DNA of 64,000 nt, from assembly GCA_963726575.1 (NCBI GenBank), contig CAVSCR010000007.1, positions 496,001 to 560,000 of the forward strand, given 5' to 3'. Shown one piece after another: positions 55,371-63,034 of the stretch. Source of the DNA: CAVSCR01 sp963726575. Its GTDB lineage: Bacteria > Actinomycetota > Actinomycetes > JAHEKZ01. How positions within the stretch are numbered: position 1 is the stretch's first letter; every line of letters starts with the position of its first letter. A program made the position numbers and the translations under genes. Below the pieces are notes generated by a model. It did no database searches. It had not been told where the DNA came from and saw only the letters and a list, made by a program, of their open reading frames with translations.

Positions 55371-55412
55371 CTGTGGATAACTTGCGATCAACGTACGGAA
55401 AGTTATCCACAG
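55371..55412. promoter_or_regulatory. Inverted pair of perfect DnaA boxes
   Basis: TGTGGATAA (55372-55380) and TTATCCACA (55403-55411) are exact consensus DnaA boxes in opposite orientation. They are the core of a 13-bp perfect inverted repeat, CTGTGGATAACTT and AAGTTATCCACAG, with a 16-base spacer. The pair lies in the gap between the convergent crgA and thiolase genes, so the same sequence could also act as a terminator hairpin. It is the only such AT-rich motif seen nearby. Confidence 0.7.
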
Positions 55413-55432
55413 AACCGCTCCCCACTTGTTGA

Positions 55433-56614
55433 TCAAGCGGTCAGCGTCAGGTTCTCCAGCACGGTGGCGTTGGCCATTCCCCCGCCCTCGCACATCGTCT
55501 GCAGGCCGTACCGGCCGCCGTCGGCCAGGAGCTGGTGGATCAGCGTCGTGGCCAGCCGCGCTCCCGAGGCGCCCAGGGGGTGGCCCAGCGCGATCGCCCC
55601 GCCGTTGACGTTGAGCTGCTTGCGATCGGCGCCCGTGTCGGCCAGCCAGGCCAGCGGCACGCTGGCGAAGGCCTCGTTGACCTCTGCCACGGCCAGGTCG
55701 GACAAGGTCAGTCCGGCCCGGTCGAGCACCTTCGCGGTCGCCGGGATCGGGCCGGTCAGCATGATCACCGGGTCCGAACCCACCACCACCGTCGTGTGGA
55801 CCCGCGCCAGCGGGGTCAGCCCGAGCGCCAGGGCCGCCTCGGAAGTGGTCATGAGCAGCGCCGCAGCCCCGTCGCTGATCTGCGACGAGCTCGCCGCAGT
55901 GACGACCCCGCCCTCGCGGAAGGGGGTGGGCAGGCCGGCCAGCGTCTCCAGGCTGCCCCCGCGCCGCACCCCCTCGTCGACGCTGACCACCGAGCCGTCC
56001 GCAGTGGTCACCGGCACGATCTGGTCGCGGAACCGCCCGTCGTCGATGGCGGCCGCCGCGAGCTCGTGGGACTCCAGCGCGAACTCGTCGAGCTGGGTGC
56101 GGGTGAATCCCCAGCGCTGCGCGATGATCTCTGCCCCGATGCCCTGGTTGAAGACGGGAGTACCCGCAGTCGCCAGTTCCTCGGCGTACCGGTCGAGGAC
56201 CGCCGCGCCGAACGGCAGACCGCTCACCGACGCGCTCGAGCCCAGCGTCACGCGGCTCATGGACTCCACACCTCCGGCCACGACCACGTCGTACTGACCC
56301 GAGATCAGCCCGGCCGCGGCGAACGCCATGGCCTGTTGCGAGGAGCCGCACTGCCGGTCGAGCGTGACGGCGGGCACCGTTTGTGGCCATCCGGCGGCGA
56401 GCACCGCGCTGCGTCCCACGTTGAACGTCTGCTCACCGACTTGTGAGACGCACCCCCACACGACGTCGTCGACCATCACCGGGTCGAGTCCCGTGCGGTC
56501 GACCAGGGCCCGCAAGACGGTGGCCGACAGGTCGACGGGGTGCACACCGGACAGTGCGCCGTTGCGCCGGCCGATGGGCGTCCGAACCGCCGCGACGATC
56601 ACTGCATCACGCAT
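55433..56614 (-). CDS. Acetyl-CoA C-acyltransferase (thiolase)
   Basis: This 393-residue thiolase has the acyl-enzyme cysteine in LDRQCGSSQQAMAFAAAG near 90, His in GGAIALGHPLGASGAR near 350 and the second Cys in CEGGGMANATVLENL near 380. It interconverts acyl-CoA plus acetyl-CoA with 3-ketoacyl-CoA; degradative or biosynthetic direction is not evident. The ATG at 56614 follows a GAAGG about 12 bases upstream. A structured leader precedes it. Confidence 0.93.
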   Translation of the reverse strand: MRDAVIVAAVRTPIGRRNGALSGVHPVDLSATVLRALVDRTGLDPVMVDDVVWGCVSQVGEQTFNVGRSAVLAAGWPQTVPAVTLDRQCGSSQQAMAFAAAGLISGQYDVVVAGGVESMSRVTLGSSASVSGLPFGAAVLDRYAEELATAGTPVFNQGIGAEIIAQRWGFTRTQLDEFALESHELAAAAIDDGRFRDQIVPVTTADGSVVSVDEGVRRGGSLETLAGLPTPFREGGVVTAASSSQISDGAAALLMTTSEAALALGLTPLARVHTTVVVGSDPVIMLTGPIPATAKVLDRAGLTLSDLAVAEVNEAFASVPLAWLADTGADRKQLNVNGGAIALGHPLGASGARLATTLIHQLLADGGRYGLQTMCEGGGMANATVLENLTLTA

Positions 56615-56659
56615 CGGGCATCACACACCTTCGCACCAAGCGCCGTCGCCGCCCATTGG

Positions 56660-56729
56660 CTTACCCCGTGAGTCTTCGGGGCAACTACCCCGCCCCAGAC
56701 TCACGCTCACCGCCAATCGGCGGATCCTA
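56660..56729 (-). promoter_or_regulatory. Candidate promoter and structured leader of the thiolase gene
   Basis: On the minus strand TAGGAT (56724-56729) is a good -10 and would give a leader of about 110 bases before the thiolase ATG. The leader contains CGTGAGTCT and AGACTCACG, a 9-bp stem (roughly 56668-56706) enclosing a second GGGGC/CCCCG-type pairing. It could be a regulatory hairpin or the terminator of the upstream rhomboid gene. Confidence 0.45.
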
Positions 56730-56763
56730 CGAGCCTACGCCGACGTCAGCCGACTCAGCCGAC

Positions 56764-57624
56764 TCACCCGATGCCACTGAGCAGCGATGCCGTACGCCAG
56801 GAAGCAGCGGCCACGCAGACCACGACAACGCCGACCATCGTCGCAATGGTGACGGCGGTCCGGTAGCGCTGCGGCGGGTAGACCATCGCCGCGGTGACGA
56901 CCGAGCCGACGATCAGACCGCCGAGGTGGGCGCGCCAGTTGATGCCGGGGATCACGAACCCGAGCACGCCGTTGATCACGATGATCCCGAGGATGCCCGC
57001 GATGTCGAGCCGTAGCCGCAGGGCCAGGATCAGAATCGAACCGAACAATCCGAAAACGGCACCGGAGGCACCCACTGTGGGGATGGTCGGGGAGTCGACG
57101 ACGTAGGAGAGCACCGAGCCACCGAGCGCGCTGAGCAGAAAGACGGCGAGGTAGCGCCAGCGTCCGATCCGCGGCTCGACGGCACTCCCCACGAACCACA
57201 GCGCGGCCATGTTGAAGAGAAGGTGAGTCAGGCTGGCGTGGAGGAACGCCGCCGTGATCAGACGCCACCAGTCGCCGTTGGCGATCTCGATCCCGCGCTG
57301 CCAGTAGTTCACCGTCAACCGGTCGTTACTGAGGTACTGCAGCGCGTAGATCACGACGTCGACGCCGATCAGGATCTTGGTCACCAGATGCGGGTCCCCG
57401 TGCAGGCGAGCGCCGGCCAGGCCTCGCGGCGCCCGGGCGTCGGCTTCGGCGTGCGCGGTGGCAACACACTCCGGACAGTGGAAGCCCACCGGCGCTGACG
57501 TCATGCAGTCGGGGCAGATCGGTCGCTCACACCGTGCACACGTGATGTAGGTCTCGCGGTCCTGATGCCGGTAGCAGACCGGAGGTGCTGGCGCGGCGGC
57601 GCCGGTGGGCGTCGGATCAACCAA
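56764..57624 (-). CDS. Rhomboid family intramembrane serine protease with zinc finger
   Basis: This protein of about 286 residues has an N-terminal B-box-like zinc finger (CYRHQ, CARC, CPDC, CPEC; about 14-55) and six membrane helices. Catalytic Ser is in VGASGAVFGLFG near 190, the supporting HASLTHLLFN is near 135, and the catalytic His in WRAHLGGLIVG near 240. It cleaves membrane proteins. The TTG at 57624 overlaps the ppiA stop by 8 bases; no ATG or GTG fits before the zinc finger. Confidence 0.9.
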   Translation of the reverse strand: MVDPTPTGAAAPAPPVCYRHQDRETYITCARCERPICPDCMTSAPVGFHCPECVATAHAEADARAPRGLAGARLHGDPHLVTKILIGVDVVIYALQYLSNDRLTVNYWQRGIEIANGDWWRLITAAFLHASLTHLLFNMAALWFVGSAVEPRIGRWRYLAVFLLSALGGSVLSYVVDSPTIPTVGASGAVFGLFGSILILALRLRLDIAGILGIIVINGVLGFVIPGINWRAHLGGLIVGSVVTAAMVYPPQRYRTAVTIATMVGVVVVCVAAASWRTASLLSGIG

Positions 57625-58147
57625 CGACGCGCTCGATCGCCACCGACTCGATGACCACGGGCTCCTTCGGTCGGTCCTGGCCACCCGTCGGCGTGCTCGC
57701 GATGGCATCGACCACGGCCCGACTGTCGGCGTCGGCGACCACCCCGAAGATCGTGTGCTTGAAGTTCAGCCACGTCGTGGGCGCGACCGTGATGAAGAAC
57801 TGCGATCCGTTCGTGTTAGGGCCGGCGTTAGCCATCGCCAGCTGGTACGGCTCAGCGAAGGTCAGCTCGGGGTGGGTTTCGTCGGCGAACCGGTAGCCGG
57901 GACCACCGGTGCCGGTTCCGAGCGGGTCGCCGCCTTGGATCATGAAGTTCGGGATCACCCGGTGGAACGTGGTGCCGTCGTACAAGGGGTCCTTGCTGGC
58001 CTGCCCCGACGCTGGATCGGTCCATTCCCGGTTGCCCTCGGCGAGATCCACGAAGTTCGTCACCGTCTTGGGCGCCTGGTTCGGGTACAGCTCCAACCGG
58101 ATGTCGCCCCGGTTGGTGTGCAGGGTTGCGAACAGTTGCTCGGCCAC
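57617..58147 (-). CDS. ppiA: Cyclophilin-type peptidyl-prolyl isomerase
   Basis: This 176-residue cyclophilin catalyses cis-trans isomerisation of Xaa-Pro bonds. FHRVIPNFMIQGGDP near 60 carries the catalytic Arg, followed by MANAGPNTNGSQFFIT near 105 and WLNFKHTIFGVV near 125 (the W/H ligand region). No signal peptide, so cytoplasmic. GAGGGGAC precedes the GTG start. Its position beside rhomboid and crgA follows the usual actinobacterial order. Confidence 0.95.
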   Translation of the reverse strand: MAEQLFATLHTNRGDIRLELYPNQAPKTVTNFVDLAEGNREWTDPASGQASKDPLYDGTTFHRVIPNFMIQGGDPLGTGTGGPGYRFADETHPELTFAEPYQLAMANAGPNTNGSQFFITVAPTTWLNFKHTIFGVVADADSRAVVDAIASTPTGGQDRPKEPVVIESVAIERVVG

Positions 58148-58198
58148 GTCGTCCCCTCGGTGTGGAGTCCAGGCGAGGATCCTGACACACCGTCGTCG

Positions 58199-59296
58199 CT
58201 AGGGAATCAGGAGCGTCCGCAGAGCCCGGCCCGCCTCCAGGTCGTCCAGCGCCGCCTGTGCCTGGTCGAGGCCGCGACGACCGGAGACCATCAGGTCCAG
58301 CCGAAGGTCGCCCTTCATCAGCTCATCGACCAGCAACGGAAGGTCCACCGCAGGACGAACGCTGCCGTAGTTCGAGCCGAGGATCCTTTGGTCGGCTTCG
58401 GCCAGCGTCAACGGTTCGAAACTGGCTCGAGCCCCCGCAGGAGGAAGCCCGACCAGCACCGCGGCACCGCCCAGGCCCAGCATCGCGATCGCCTGCTCGG
58501 TGGTGCTCGTGTGGCCGATCGCGTCGAAGGCGTAGTCGACGCCGTCCGGAACCAGCACCCGCACCGCATCAACAGCCGTCCCCGATGCTGCCACGAGTGC
58601 GTCGGTGGCTCCGAGCCGCTGCGCCAGCTCGACCTTGTCGGCCAGCACGTCGATCGCGATGATCCGCTCGGCGCCGGCGAGACGCGCCCCCTGCACCACC
58701 GACAGACCGACTCCACCGCACCCGATGACAGCCACGGTCGAACCGGGCTCGACGCGGGCCGTGTTGCGCACCGCGCCCACCCCGGTGGCCACGGCGCAGC
58801 CGATGAGGGCGCACACGTCCAGCGGGGCATCGGCTCGGACCTTGACCGCACCCGACGCAGGGACCACGACCTCTTCGGCGAACGAGGAAACCCCGAGGTA
58901 GTGGTGCAGCGGCGCGCCGTCGAAGGACAGACGCGAGGTGCCGTCGTTGAGCACACCTCCCGGGCCGACGACCGTGGCGGCCAGCTCGCAGCGCGCTTCG
59001 CGTCCGGCCCGACAGTGACGACAGGTGCCGCAGGGAGCCACCCAGGACAAGACCACGGGGTCGCCCTCGACGAGCTGGGAAACGCCTTCGCCCACCTCCA
59101 GCACGACGCCGGAGCCCTCATGCCCCATGACCAGCGGCATCGGCACGGGCCACTCGCCGCGTCGCACGTGCAGGTCGCTGTGGCAGACCCCAGCGGCCAC
59201 GATCCGGACCCGGACCTCGCCGGGTCCGGGCGGCGCCAGGTCGACGTGGAGCAGCTCGGCGACGGCACCGGGTGCGCGAAGGACGACTGCTCGCAC
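58199..59296 (-). CDS. Zinc-dependent alcohol dehydrogenase (class III-like MDR)
   Basis: This 365-residue dehydrogenase has the catalytic zinc site in GVCHSDLHV near 37 and GHEGSGVVLEVG near 57. The structural zinc is in CGTCRHCRAGREARC near 90-104, and the NAD loop is GCGGVGLSVVQGA near 190. It resembles class III/NDMA- or factor-dependent alcohol dehydrogenases in the length of the zinc loop, but cofactor use cannot be read directly. The GTG at 59296 follows AGGGGG by 7 bases; the upstream GTG at 59326 is less likely. Confidence 0.9.
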   Translation of the reverse strand: MRAVVLRAPGAVAELLHVDLAPPGPGEVRVRIVAAGVCHSDLHVRRGEWPVPMPLVMGHEGSGVVLEVGEGVSQLVEGDPVVLSWVAPCGTCRHCRAGREARCELAATVVGPGGVLNDGTSRLSFDGAPLHHYLGVSSFAEEVVVPASGAVKVRADAPLDVCALIGCAVATGVGAVRNTARVEPGSTVAVIGCGGVGLSVVQGARLAGAERIIAIDVLADKVELAQRLGATDALVAASGTAVDAVRVLVPDGVDYAFDAIGHTSTTEQAIAMLGLGGAAVLVGLPPAGARASFEPLTLAEADQRILGSNYGSVRPAVDLPLLVDELMKGDLRLDLMVSGRRGLDQAQAALDDLEAGRALRTLLIP

Positions 59297-59343
59297 TGCG
59301 TCACCCCCTGAACCGACGACGACCACGCTCTGGGTACCGAGGA

Positions 59344-59416
59344 GTGGAGGCGAGGGGACTCGAACCCCTAACCCCCGCCTTGCAAAGGCGGTGCTCTACC
59401 ACTTGAGCTACGCCCC
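59344..59416 (-). tRNA. tRNA-Ala (TGC)
   Basis: Minus-strand cloverleaf with acceptor GGGGGCG/CGCCTCC, anticodon arm CCGCC TTTGCAA GGCGG (anticodon TGC) and T-arm AGGGGTTCGAGTCCCCT. CCA is not encoded. It is near tRNA-Ile, as in most actinobacterial origin regions. Confidence 0.96.
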
Positions 59417-59442
59417 CGGGGCCGGCTCAGCCAGCGTCAGGA

Positions 59443-59595
59443 CTACCGCAGATCGACGTCTGCGGCGTAGGTGTCGACCTCGCCCCAGGCGGTCGCCTCG
59501 TTCCAGAGGTCCTGCTCGGCGCGGTCGGCGCTGATCTTTCGGTATACGAGGTAACCCGCTACCGCGGCAATCGCCAGGACGATCAGCTTCTTCAC
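59443..59595 (-). CDS. Small single-helix membrane protein (DLNR-type)
   Basis: This 50-residue protein has one N-terminal membrane helix (KKLIVLAIAAVAGYLVY) followed by a short acidic tail, RAEQDLWNEATA and the final DLR. Short proteins of this kind occur between tRNA-Ala and tRNA-Ile near gyrA in actinobacteria. GGGAGG precedes the GTG at 59595 by 6 bases. Function is unknown. Confidence 0.8.
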   Translation of the reverse strand: MKKLIVLAIAAVAGYLVYRKISADRAEQDLWNEATAWGEVDTYAADVDLR

Positions 59596-59646
59596 GTGCG
59601 CCTCCCGCGGCATCGGATCACAGATCGGTTCTGTAGGCAGTATGCG

Positions 59647-59721
59647 TGGGCCTAGGTGGACTTGAACCACCGACCTCTTCCTTATCAGGGAAGCGCTCTA
59701 ACCGTGCTGAGCTATAGGCCC
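59647..59721 (-). tRNA. tRNA-Ile (GAT)
   Basis: Minus-strand cloverleaf with acceptor GGGCCTA/TAGGCCC, anticodon arm CTTCC CTGATAA GGAAG (anticodon GAT) and T-arm GGTGGTTCAAGTCCACC. CCA is not encoded. Confidence 0.96.
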
Positions 59722-59804
59722 GGGTGTGCGGCCCAACCGGACCGAACGGGGCTGCCCAGCGTACCCCTAGCGCCCGGGTCGGCCAGCCGGCGTTGGGCGG
59801 CCGG

Positions 59805-59810
59805 TACCGT
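59805..59810 (+). promoter_or_regulatory. -10 element TACCGT
   Basis: TACCGT ends 6 bases before the GTG at 59817, supporting that start for the sulfotransferase gene over in-frame codons upstream that run into tRNA-Ile. Confidence 0.5.
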
Positions 59811-59816
59811 GCCCTG

Positions 59817-60875
59817 GTGACGTCCGCCCCGGATCATCGCGATCACGCCGGCGACGACCCCTTCGTCCGCCACTCGTTGCGGACCAGCATGTACTTCCCG
59901 CAGACCCGGCTGTTCGTCGCGGGCAACCCCAAGGCCGCCGGGACAACGCTGCGTTGGTGGCTCCTGGGAGCCCACGGCGTCGACGTCGCAGCCGTCACCG
60001 CGCCGTCACTGTGGGGTGAGTCCAGCCCGGCTCAGACGGTCTGGGACAGGAACGTCGACCTCCGGTACACCTGGGACCGGCTCGGCGACGCCGAGCGCAC
60101 CGACGGACTCGAGTCGACCGATGTGGTCACGGTGAGACCGATCCGACACCCACTCACTCGCACGTTCTCGGCCTGGTCGAGCAAGTACCTCGCCCTGGAG
60201 CCCGGCTACCACGAGCGACTACCGGCCGGCTTCCCAGCACCACCTGAGCGCATCGCCTCGGTCGATGAGGTCGCCGCGATGTTCGAGGACTTCGTCACGG
60301 CCGTACGCGACCACGTGTCGACGGACGCAGGGTGGTCAGGGTTGGACGTCCACTTCTGGCCGCAGCACCGGCTGCTCGCCCGATCCGTCGCCGGGGAGAC
60401 CATCTTGTTGCGTCAGGAGTCGATGGCCGAAGGACTGGGGCGTATCGAGAAGCAGTTGAGTGACCATGGCGTGGCAGCGCCACCGGTCGTGCGCGTGAAC
60501 GAGAACGTCGTGCCCTTCGTGACGTCGCTCGTCTCCTCGACCGCCCTGGACGTGATCACTGAGCTGTACGCCGGCGACTTCGAGACTTGGGACTACAGCG
60601 TGACTGCGCTGGACACGCCAGCCCGACCGATCGACCTTGACTGGCTGAACGACGTGCGCGACCGCAACCGACGCTACGCCGTGGTGCATGCAGCAGCCGT
60701 CGCCCACCGGGCCAGCCAACAAGCATCCGCCCATGCCCTGGTTTCCCTGGAGCGCCAGCTGGCTGACCTGACCACTCAGCGCGATGACCTGCTGGCCAGC
60801 CACTCGTGGCGCATCACCGCGCCGCTGCGGCGGCTCGGTGGCCGCCGACCTGGCACCCGGAAGTCACCACACTGA
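59817..60875 (+). CDS. Sulfotransferase family 2-type protein
   Basis: This 352-residue protein has a PAPS-binding loop (NPKAAGTTLRWWLL near 37) and a 3'-phosphate region (RPIRHPLTRTFSAWSSKY near 105). The last 70 residues form a coiled-coil followed by SHSWRITAPLRRLG, a tail also seen on glycosyltransferases and sulfotransferases of surface-glycan clusters. Substrate is unknown. It is transcribed away from tRNA-Ile and tail-to-tail with three related minus-strand genes. Confidence 0.85.
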   Translation: MTSAPDHRDHAGDDPFVRHSLRTSMYFPQTRLFVAGNPKAAGTTLRWWLLGAHGVDVAAVTAPSLWGESSPAQTVWDRNVDLRYTWDRLGDAERTDGLESTDVVTVRPIRHPLTRTFSAWSSKYLALEPGYHERLPAGFPAPPERIASVDEVAAMFEDFVTAVRDHVSTDAGWSGLDVHFWPQHRLLARSVAGETILLRQESMAEGLGRIEKQLSDHGVAAPPVVRVNENVVPFVTSLVSSTALDVITELYAGDFETWDYSVTALDTPARPIDLDWLNDVRDRNRRYAVVHAAAVAHRASQQASAHALVSLERQLADLTTQRDDLLASHSWRITAPLRRLGGRRPGTRKSPH

Positions 60876-60916
60876 GTGGTGGCGTCGCCGGGCGAACCGA
60901 GGCGCCGGCCAGCCGG

Positions 60917-61981
60917 TCACTCCTCCTGGCGGGCGAGCCTTCGTCCGGCCGCGGAGCGGTCCCGTTCGGCCAGCAGCAGACCCACGATCGCGCTGACGGC
61001 GGCCTCAGAGATTGCCGACTCGCCGACGGCCGCCGAGGCTCCCGCTAGCGGCCCGGTCGCTGCCGGCGACCGCAGATCGTCGAGATCGCCGATCACGATC
61101 ACCCCCGACTGTCGCAGCGTGGTCACGACCTGCGCCGACTGCTCTTCGGCCCAGGCCAGGAACTCTGCGGGCAACGCGACCTTGGGTTCGGCGGTGGCAC
61201 GCTGGGCCAGGATCTGCTTGCTCAGCAGGTTGCGGCACAGCCGGCCGTACTCCAACAACGTCAGCTCATCGGCCGGCAGCGCGGCGTTGACACGTCGCAT
61301 GAGCTCGGCGGAGACCGCTCCCAGCGACGGGTTCGTCGAGTCCACCGCCTGGTAGCGACCAGGCGGCAGGTCCAACGCGGCGGCGAACCGGTCCCAGAGA
61401 GTCTCCGGCGGCGACGAGCGGGGAAGGGGGACAACGGTCACGTGAGGCAACCCGACCTCGTCGCCCCAGACCCGCAGCTCACGGGCCAGGTCGTGCTGCG
61501 CCCAGAAATCACGGCCGGCCGCGTGGGCGCGCGGGTCGGGGGCCTGCACCGCGGACAAGTACTCCGCCAACGACCACGTGTGACCGAATTGCAACGACTC
61601 CTGCCACTGCGCCGGGACGACTCGCGCCAGGTCGCGCAGCGTCAGCACGACGCGGATCTCCAGCCCGGGAAAGGCCGCCAGGGCTCGACGCACGTGGGGG
61701 GGTCGGGCCCGAACCAGGCTCTCCATCGAGATCACTGCGGCCCGCCCAGGGAAGGCGAGCACCTCCTCGGCCAGCGACTGCCATCGGCCGGCGAGCTTCC
61801 CCCGGCTGCCGTCGTCGGGTCGACCCATCATCTCCTGGGCGCCCCGGATCTGGTCGATCCGCCGACCGGGCACCAGCACACCGCCCGCAGCCAGCTCGGC
61901 CCGGTTGCCGTCCAGCCGGGCTTGCAGGTAGGTCGTCGCGGTCTTCGGTTCGCCGATGTGCAGATGCAGGGTCCGCGTCAT
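60917..61981 (-). CDS. Sulfotransferase-like P-loop protein (paralogue 1)
   Basis: This 354-residue protein begins LHLHIGEPKTATTYLQARL, where EPKTATT resembles the sulfotransferase PAPS loop. It also has VVLTLRDLARVVPAQWQESLQF and the shared C-terminal IVIGDLDDL. It is about as long as, and clearly related to, the next two genes. The ATG overlaps the stop of the upstream paralogue (ATGA). The family is not well characterised; sulfation of a surface glycan is plausible but not shown. Confidence 0.78.
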   Translation of the reverse strand: MTRTLHLHIGEPKTATTYLQARLDGNRAELAAGGVLVPGRRIDQIRGAQEMMGRPDDGSRGKLAGRWQSLAEEVLAFPGRAAVISMESLVRARPPHVRRALAAFPGLEIRVVLTLRDLARVVPAQWQESLQFGHTWSLAEYLSAVQAPDPRAHAAGRDFWAQHDLARELRVWGDEVGLPHVTVVPLPRSSPPETLWDRFAAALDLPPGRYQAVDSTNPSLGAVSAELMRRVNAALPADELTLLEYGRLCRNLLSKQILAQRATAEPKVALPAEFLAWAEEQSAQVVTTLRQSGVIVIGDLDDLRSPAATGPLAGASAAVGESAISEAAVSAIVGLLLAERDRSAAGRRLARQEE

Positions 61982-63024
61982 CGCGGGCCCCCCGAACCCC
62001 GGCCGGGTCCGTGCGCCAGCGCCTCCGTGAGGCTGACCAGACCGTGGGCCGCGGCACCCAGCAAGGAGTCGATCGGCAACTGCGACGGGTCGCTGGTGAC
62101 GTTGCCACCGGACCGTGTGTCCTGCCGGATCAGCTCGTCGAGGTCACCGACGACCGTCGCCGGAACCAGACGCATGGCCGCGACGAGTTCCTCGCTTCGC
62201 TTGCCCGCCCACTTCCGGTACTCATCGGGGAGCACCAACGTGGGTTCCGCAGCGCGGTGCGCCGCGAGCATCTGCTTGGCCAGCACCCGTTTGATCGTGC
62301 CCATGGTCGCCTTGTCGGCGCCTTCCTCGATGGCCCGCTGGGTCACGTAACGCATCACCTCGGCCGACGCGGCACCCAGTGACTCATTGGCCCGATCAAG
62401 GGCATCGAAGCGCTCCGCAGGCAAGCCGACGGCATGACAGAAGCGTTGCCACAGCAATCCCGGAGGAGCGCCAGAGGTCGGGAGGGTGACGACCACCACG
62501 TCGGCTGCGTCGAGCCGTTCAGTCCAAGGCCGGAGCAGCTGCGGCCAGTCCTGCTTGTTCCAGAAGTGCTGCCCGGCGCGACTGCTGCGCGGCCGACGTG
62601 CCGTGACACCGGACAGGTACTCCTGATAGCTCCAGCTGAATCCGTTCTGCACGGACTCCTGCCACTGCGCCGGAATCGCCCGCGTGATGCCGCGTACGGT
62701 CAGGACGACCCGCACCTGATGGCCCTGCAAAGAGTCGATCGCACGGTGCACGTTCGCCTGCGACATCAGGGACAGGAACTCCATCGACACGACAGCCGCC
62801 GGACCCTGCCACGCCGAGATCTGGTCGACCATCTCGGTCCAACGCTCGTAGGGCGTCCCCTCGGAACCCCGCAGGCCGTTAACGGCGTCGACCTGCGTCC
62901 GCCAGGTCGGACCCGGCCACAGGACGCCGAGGTCACGCAGTACCTTCTCGTTGCTCGACATGACGTTCTGTACGAACGTCGTGCCCGTCTTCACCGCACC
63001 GATGTGCAGGGTCACCGTTGTCAT
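61978..63024 (-). CDS. Sulfotransferase-like P-loop protein (paralogue 2)
   Basis: This 348-residue protein begins TTVTLHIGAVKTGTTFVQNVM; VKTGTT is the best-preserved PAPS-type loop of the three. It shares VVLTVRGITRAIPAQWQESVQ, VLAKQMLAAHR and VVGDLDEL with its neighbours. The ATG at 63024 follows GAGGA by 8 bases; the upstream GTG overlaps the preceding stop. Co-transcribed with the flanking paralogues. Confidence 0.8.
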   Translation of the reverse strand: MTTVTLHIGAVKTGTTFVQNVMSSNEKVLRDLGVLWPGPTWRTQVDAVNGLRGSEGTPYERWTEMVDQISAWQGPAAVVSMEFLSLMSQANVHRAIDSLQGHQVRVVLTVRGITRAIPAQWQESVQNGFSWSYQEYLSGVTARRPRSSRAGQHFWNKQDWPQLLRPWTERLDAADVVVVTLPTSGAPPGLLWQRFCHAVGLPAERFDALDRANESLGAASAEVMRYVTQRAIEEGADKATMGTIKRVLAKQMLAAHRAAEPTLVLPDEYRKWAGKRSEELVAAMRLVPATVVGDLDELIRQDTRSGGNVTSDPSQLPIDSLLGAAAHGLVSLTEALAHGPGRGSGGPR

Positions 63025-63034
63025 GGGTCGGTCC

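Noticed and set aside
55371..55412. Complete replication origin
   Set aside because: Only two perfect boxes, no AT-rich unwinding region and no dnaA or dnaN beside it.
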